From NCBI GenBank assembly GCA_033032865.1, contig JAWHQI010000061.1, positions 682,001 to 746,000 of the forward strand: a stretch of DNA of 64,000 bases, given 5' to 3'. The translations under genes and the position numbers were made by a program. The stretch is from Dactylorhiza incarnata. Lineage: Eukaryota > Streptophyta > Magnoliopsida > Asparagales > Orchidaceae. This document shows positions 58,525 through 64,000 of this stretch, one piece after another. The notes under the pieces are model-generated. The model was not told where the DNA came from and ran no database searches. It saw nothing but the letters and a program-made list of their open reading frames with translations. Position 1 is the stretch's first letter. The number at the start of each line of letters is the position of its first letter.

Positions 58525-59169
58525 GTTGATCGTGATGGCGCGATTGTTGATGACCCTCAATTACGACAATTGGCTCTCGGACCAAACTCTATTGTTCGTA
58601 GCTATAAAGGATATAACATAAATGGGTTTTCATTTCGAACTGTAGCAAGTGAGATTCATAAGAGGACGCAAAATAGTGGAGTTGAAGTTATGTCAAACCC
58701 TGACGAATCTCAAGATGATATCAATTATTTTGGTAGGATAACTGAGATCATAGAATTGGATTACTTTGACTTTGCAAAAGTGATGCTTTTTAAATGTGAT
58801 TGGGTGAATCCTACAAAAAATGTAGGTGTGAAGAAAGATTTTTATGGGTTCACATTGGTTAATTTCACAAACTTAATACATACGGGAGCAGCACTTGAAC
58901 ACGACCCATACATTTTTCCTTCTCAAGCAAGAATGGTATATTATATTCGTGATCCTACACAAACAAATTGGGAATTGGTCATCAGGATGGTACCACGGGA
59001 TGAGTACGAAATGGGAGATATCGAAGCTAAAAGTGTTGATGATCATGAAAACTTCATTCAATGTGTTAGTAATGATATACAAAATATTCAAAATGTATAT
59101 CAAGATGATGAAGGCATCGAGATGGTTAGAACAGATGTTGAGCCTAGAGTTGCGGAAAGAGAAATATAA
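58525..59169 (+). pseudogene. Transposase exon 3 (DUF4216)
   Basis: 215 codons ending at TAA 59167-59169. It contains 'LALGPNSIVRSYKGYNINGF', 'FRTVASEIHKRTQNSGV', then DUF4216 'YFGRITEIIELDYFDFAKVM', 'FKCDWVNPTKNVGVKKD', 'YGFTLVNFTNL' and 'PYIFPSQARMVYYIRDP'. The acidic C-terminus is typical. This exon is intact; the lesions are all in the first exon. Its function in the transposase is not established. Confidence 0.88.
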
Positions 59170-59455
59170 CTTCACATGCTGGGTGTAGGCTCGGTGAGAT
59201 GGAGGTATTATAACTAGACCATACTTGCAAAAAATCTAACACTTCCTAATGTTTTGGAACTCAAGATGTTTAACTCTATGCAGTGGCATATGGGATCGAT
59301 AAAATGAATAGAGAGGTATCGTGTTGGATGCAAGGTGTATATGGCAATAAAGATAACCCCCAAGTTCCATTTATAGCTACCAGAGGTTCATCTTTAATAT
59401 ATTCATTTTTTTTGTCAAAGTTTGTGTATTTTCAGGTCAATGCAAATGTTTCATC
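59170..59455. other. Transposase 3' flank, nothing recognised
   Basis: AT-rich, probably the 3' untranslated region and terminator of the transposase gene; no specific signal is clear. Confidence 0.35.
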
Positions 59456-59780
59456 CTTAGGATTTAAGAAATCTGGGCGTATTTCTCAAGAAATCTGGGC
59501 AGAAGTATTTCCCAGATTTCTCGAGAAAACTGGGCAGAAGTTCTGCCCAGTTATCTCGACATTTCTGGCCAGAAATACGCCCAGATTTCTCGAGAAATCT
59601 GGGCAGAAATCTGCCCAGATTTCTCGACATTTTTGGGCAGAGTTCTGCCCAGATTTCTCGAGAAATCTGGGCAGAAGTACGCCCAGATTTCTCGAGAAAT
59701 CTGGGCAGAAATTTGCCCAGATTTCTCGACATTTCTGGGCAGAGTTCAGCCCAGAAATGTCGAGAAATCTGGGCAGAACT
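59456..59780. repeat. CTCGAG-centred palindrome cluster 1
   Basis: About nine half-units of CTGCCCAGATTTCTCGA and its complement, arranged as alternating palindromes such as AGATTTCTCGAGAAATCT flanked by GCCC/GGGC. It can form strong hairpins or cruciforms. Open frames on both strands translate the same repeat and are not genes. Confidence 0.9.
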
Positions 59781-60064
59781 GTCGTTTGTGAATGCCCAAT
59801 TTCTCCTGGAACTCCATCCTCTTTTATGTTCAAAACTAGTTTTTTTTTCTTGGTGGCGGTCATAACCGTTGTCTCAAACATATATTTAATGTGGTTGCAT
59901 CTATCCAATTTTAGTGATATACTAGCTAGCCTAATATTAGTGGGAATGCATCTTTTGCTCATTTATATGACCAAAATTTGGTTGTGTTTTGAAATTGTAT
60001 CAAGTTTTCACGTCCCAAGTTCTGAACATCAATTCCCGTGTTTCTAGTATAAGGAAAATACTTG
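59776..60064 (+). repeat. 289-bp direct repeat, copy 1
   Basis: GAACTGTCGTTTGTG...GGAAAATACTTG, nearly identical to 61170-61457 (only a few differences). Copy 1 ends in noncoding sequence; copy 2 runs directly into the start codon of the TNPA-like gene. Confidence 0.9.
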
Positions 60065-60525
60065 CTCCCTTCTTATTTTTGTGAGCTTATGTTCTTCTCT
60101 ATTGAATGCCATTTTTTCCATCAAATTATATTTTTCTGTTTGCTTGGTTAGATGCAATCTTGCAAGTCCTTCATTTATAAAATATAAAACTTTGTTATAC
60201 TCTTCTTGATAATGTTGCAAAAGAATTTCTGCAAGAGGACAAAAACTGCATGCTATCAGAACCAACACGACGGATATGTTTTAATTTAATATTTTTTTAT
60301 GTCTAATAACTATTTATTTATTAGCTTATATCCACCGTTCATATATAGGAAGAAGTAATTATTCTTTTATTTCGATCCAACTTCAAGCTGAGAGAAATAT
60401 GCTTGATCTGAATTTTGGCCATACTTGGATTGGATAGGCAGACCTTTGTACCATACATGGATAGAAAGGGATGCTGGCCTAGTCAAGGAAGATCAGGCTA
60501 TGAGAAGATGGGTTGCATATGACTA
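60065..60525. other. Spacer between repeats, nothing recognised
   Basis: AT-rich sequence without supported genes, lying between direct-repeat copy 1 and palindrome cluster 2. Confidence 0.35.
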
Positions 60526-60745
60526 GAACTCTGCCCAGATTTCTCGATATTTCTGGGCAGAGTTCTGCCCAGATTTCTCGAGAAATCTGGGCAGAAGTGA
60601 GAAATCTGGGCAGAGGAATCTGGGCAGAAGTACGCCCAGATTTCTCGAGAAATCTGGGCAGAAATCTGCCCAGATTTCTCAAAATTTTTGGGCAGAGTTC
60701 TGCCCAGAAATGTCGAGAAATCTGGGCAGAACTCTGCACAGTTTT
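60526..60745. repeat. CTCGAG-centred palindrome cluster 2
   Basis: Second cluster of the same GCCCAGATTTCTCGA unit, about six half-units. A single degenerate copy is at about 63590-63620. Confidence 0.88.
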
Positions 60746-61169
60746 TTCCCATTATTGTTTTTTTCAAGATAATTGCGGAACAATAATTAAAAACAAGATT
60801 CATTACTTATTTTACTATTGCCACAGTTTTTACATGGTATTTACTCTCATGAACATAGAATCTGCCATCCAAGAGCACCTGGCTCATCTCATTTATTGTT
60901 ATAGGATGTACCATATTGAACTGCTATAATCCATGTATGCTAAAATAATGTGCAAGACAATAGCTATGTAATAGTTTGGATATGTATTGAAATGTTTTAG
61001 AGAACAGATGCAATTAATATTTTTCATATCCTGACCTTTATAATCATAGCATAATTTATATGTTTTATAGTTTGAATGCTAAAATTATTCCTTGTGGTAT
61101 CTGGAACTTGAATTTTAAAATTTAGGGTCCGTTTGGCATGGTTGTTGCGGTCGTGAATCCAGTGGATAT
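60746..61169. other. Spacer before direct repeat copy 2
   Basis: AT-rich, no supported gene. GGGTCCGTTTGGCATGG at 61125-61141 resembles words seen at the ends of some plant DNA transposons, but no partner terminus was found. Confidence 0.3.
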
Positions 61170-61457
61170 GAACTGTCGTTTGTGAATGCCCAATTTCTCC
61201 TGGAACTCCATCCTCTTTTATGTTCAAAACTAGTTTTTTTTCTTGGTGGCGGTCATAACCGTTGTCTCAAACATATATTTAATGTGGTTGCATCTATCCA
61301 ATTTTAGTGATATACTATCTAGCCTAATATTAGTGGGAATGCATCTTTTGCTCATTTATATGACCAAAATTTGGTTGTGTTTTGAAATTGTATCAAGTTT
61401 TCACGTCCCAAGTTCTGAACATCAATTCCTGTGTTTCTAGTGTAAGGAAAATACTTG
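61170..61457 (+). promoter_or_regulatory. 289-bp repeat copy 2, likely TNPA gene leader
   Basis: It ends immediately before ATG 61458, so it probably contains the promoter or 5' untranslated region of the TNPA-like gene. Copy 1 at 59776-60064 would then be a duplicated, orphaned leader. Confidence 0.5.
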
Positions 61458-63386
61458 ATGGCTTCTAAAAGAACATTTGCTCCAAGAAAACTATTTGTTT
61501 CAAGGGATGACACTTTATCTAAAGATCAACATAAAGATGTTGGTGGTGGCCCTCATGTGTGCACTTCAAATGCCCACAAGGAATCACTACATGATCCAAC
61601 AACTATGCATTATTTTTCTACAGATGTAATTAAGTTCTGATGAGGATCAACATAATGAGCAAGAAGCTGTAAATCATACTGAGGAAGTCCTAGAAACTTC
61701 AGGTAAATAATGCATGTTTTCTTATATGATTTGCTTTAAATACAAGTAGAATAATTTAAGTTTTTGTGTACGTAGGTACAAATAGAAGTAAAAAGTTGCG
61801 AGGAGCAACGACATGTAAGGATATTCATCTTATGCCATCAGATAAAGTTATTTTATTGGAGCGAAATAAACATGGACAATTTGTTAAGTGGAGCACCTCA
61901 ACTTTCATCATTCTTAGGGACACTTGCACGAAATACATCATTATTTCCAATGACCCCTCTATCTTGGACGCATGTGTCCCGATATAGCAAGGAAACTGCA
62001 TGGAGTATGGTTAAGGTGAGGGTACATAAATAAAAATCATGATTCATTGAATATATATAGTAGCAATTATTTATAAGCTTTATGCTTAATTTATTCATGT
62101 AGCAAAGATTTCTTGTTTTTGAGACCGACAAGAAGATTATCACGGAACTTCTTAGAGAAAGTTTTAGAAATTGGAAGTCGACTTTTAAAAAACAATATTA
62201 CGACCCATTAGGCACTCCAGAAGCACTTATTGCACGAGGTGGTCCGACAGATATGCCAGAGAGCCAATTTGTTGACATTGTGACATATTGGTATTCTCCA
62301 AAAGGAAGGGTATTGTATCAATCTCTATTTTTTTGTTCTTCCAATTTTTTGTTTAAATTTTTTACATATTAAACTTGTGAGAATGACTTTTATGATGTGA
62401 TAGAGTATAAGTGAAAGAAATAAAGCTTGCCGCCAAAAAAATTTCGGTGCACATACTCTTGGACGGATGAGCCTTGCTAATCGAAAGAAAGACTTGGTAC
62501 AACAAACTCCTATATATATAGATGTATTCTTTATTATTTCTTACATAAAGCTAAACGATTTATTTTTTATAAGAAAATTGAATTGGGCAGAGAGCCAACT
62601 CGCATTGACTTATTCGTAGATAGTCGCACAAGCAAGAAAAATGGTAAAACCTTGGTGAATGAAGAGGCAATATCAAAAAAAGTAAGTGTTTCATTCTTTA
62701 GCTAAATTATTTAACAATTTAAATAATATCTAAAGTTTGTTGAATATTTCATTTATGTATTTTGTGCTAGGTTGCATTGGACAAGACTATAGATGAACAA
62801 ATATCGCAACATCCTCCTGACACACCAATAAATGAAATTCATGAAGCTGCTTTTAGGTAAAAAATATTTTATAACGCGTTATTTCAATTTAGAGTATTGT
62901 GCAATATACTTTTATTTATTTTTTAGGTCTACATTTGAACCAGAATACTATGGCCGATGTCGTGGTATGGAAATGAGTGTCACTGCAATTCAGATATATC
63001 CAGATTTATCACGCCACTCAAGAACAACTAGCTTAAGGCCTACAAATCCAGAAGAGTTGCGGGAGATTGAACAATTGAAACTACAAATATCAATTATGCA
63101 AAAAATCATAGATCGTCTTGTGGATGCCAGGTCACAGACAGATTTTAGGGAAGATTCATCTGGAACATCAGTGGGACAAGGGATACATCTATCACCAGAA
63201 CAAGTAATAATTTTGTGTTTAAATCTTGTTAGTAATGCTTAATTTAATTACAATAGTTTTATAAATATTTATTATGTATGCAGTTCTTGAGAATGATGGC
63301 TTCTTTTCAAAGATCAAATCAAGATGAGTCTACCCCTAACAACACCCTAACACCACCGCCTACTACAAATCTCAATCCGAATCAAG
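61458..63386 (+). pseudogene. TNPA-like second CACTA gene, at least eight exons
   Basis: Exons: 61458-61702, 61776-62015, 62103-62309, 62404-62496, 62574-62681, 62771-62856, 62927-63203, 63284-63386 (continuing). All internal junctions are GT-AG with matching phases. The product resembles the 'plant transposase Ptta/En/Spm' family: 'KKLRGATTCKD', 'PQLSSFLGTLARN', 'SFRNWKSTFKKQYY', 'QFVDIVTYWYSPKGR', 'ERNKACRQKNFGAHTLGRMS' and 'LGREPTRIDLFVDSRTSKKN', then a leucine-rich coiled-coil-like segment ('IEQLKLQISIMQKIIDRL'). Such proteins bind subterminal repeats and help transposition. One extra base in exon 1 (near 61635) and one in exon 2 (near 61884) break the frame, so the gene is a pseudogene here. 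Confidence 0.82.
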
Positions 63387-64000
63387 GTTTGGCTTCTCTT
63401 TTCTTCTATTTATTTTTGAGATTCAATTGAATTTATAAGCTCCGGTCAAGTAATCAACTATGCTAGTATTGAAATATGTTCAAATTAACACAACAAATAT
63501 ATAAAACAATTAAGCAATAGCCAACAGGTGCAAGTATATGTTCAAAGCAGGTTGTAGACAAAGACTGCCCTCTTAGACAACAAGGAGCTCTGCCCAGATT
63601 TCTCCCCAGATATCTCGACCAAAGATAATTGAGTGAGATCTACCAAAGATAATGTAGTTGAAAATAAACTTAGATAGTTTTAACATAGGAAACCAAAGGC
63701 AGATAATGCACCAATTAGTTGGGTAGATAAAATAGCTTCAAGAATTGTGATGGTAAAATGATAGACCTTAAGTATGGATATAGGCGCTGTTCAAACTAAT
63801 TTATGATGATTAGTTTTTGACACCTTGCAAAAAAGTCAACATGAAGGATTAAAAAAGAGATATCATAAAACTGACCCTTAGTAGTTGAGATAATACTAGT
63901 GCTAATGTTGATGATCTACAATTTCGTTTGAGATGATGGCCTTGCTCATGTAGTTTGAATGGGACGTAATTTGTTTCAAATTTCATTATGTAATGATCCA
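63387..64000. other. End of window inside the CACTA element
   Basis: Intron or 3' flank of the TNPA-like gene. A single CTCTGCCCAGATTTCTCC copy of the palindrome unit lies at about 63588. No terminal inverted repeat and no other gene are seen. Confidence 0.4.

Larger units (their letters stand above)
50854..64000 (+). mobile_element. Large autonomous-type CACTA element (right end outside window)
   Basis: Begins CACTACAAGATATAGTC, a CACTA terminus, and its first 350 bp carry repeated GACGTTTT/AAAACGTC words in both orientations. It contains a tnp2-type transposase gene and a TNPA-like gene in the same orientation, the standard En/Spm layout. No complementary terminus (TCTTGTAGTG) is seen before 64000, so at least 13.1 kb belong to it. 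The coding genes carry frameshifts, so the copy is probably not active by itself. Confidence 0.85.

Noticed and set aside
59457..59962. Repeated 'FLEKSGQ' and 'FAQISRHFWAEF' type proteins on both strands
   Set aside because: They are translations of the CTCGAG-centred palindromic repeat.

Overview
This window looks like heterochromatic nuclear DNA of a flowering plant. It holds no intact host gene that I can support. The evidence is the mix of plant-type elements: chromodomain-carrying Ty3/gypsy, SIRE-like and other Ty1/copia, an LTR primed by tRNA-Asp (Athila-like), a 5S-derived Cassandra-like repeat, and two CACTA (En/Spm) transposons. Some of these carry plant spliceosomal introns, and one carries captured fragments of plant genes. 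I cannot name the species. All identities and percentages were judged by eye.

Layout. 1-539: copia integrase fragment. 540-2269: leader, primer-binding site and LTR of an Athila-like element on the minus strand. 2532-3464: inverted and direct copies of a 5S-containing (Cassandra-like) LTR, forming a 295-bp-arm hairpin. 3468-6829: a rearranged gypsy element whose domains run gag C-term/protease, gag N-term, integrase/chromodomain, with RT/RNase H missing. 6830-41643: a giant palindrome built from very long gypsy LTRs in opposite orientation. It contains 44-, 156- and 204-bp tandem repeats and a nested inverted repeat at its centre (loop 25898-26025). A complete 9.1-kb gypsy element (11779-20897, TSD TGTAG) sits inside the 156-bp array of the left arm only. 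The right arm carries an extra, more diverged LTR copy plus a piece of internal region.

41644-50853: a decayed SIRE-like copia element, cut by a 4.2-kb CACTA element (45253-49479, TSD GAT). That CACTA carries antisense pieces of a vacuolar Na+/H+ antiporter (NHX) gene and of an ARGONAUTE gene. 50854-64000: a second, much larger CACTA element inserted into the copia RNase H region and running off the window. It encodes a frameshifted tnp2-type transposase gene (55617-59169) and a second, TNPA-like gene of at least eight exons (61458-63386). It also holds a MITE, clusters of CTCGAG-centred palindromes and a duplicated promoter-like segment.

Order of events: the copia element is oldest on the right side and both CACTA elements are later than it. 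The LTR palindrome predates the full-length gypsy insertion, because that insertion is in one arm only. The features most worth follow-up are the palindrome and its unusually long LTR, the 44-bp double-hairpin repeat with compensatory changes, the gag-protease intron shared by two gypsy elements, the motif module shared by two unrelated LTR families, and the NHX/ARGONAUTE gene capture.
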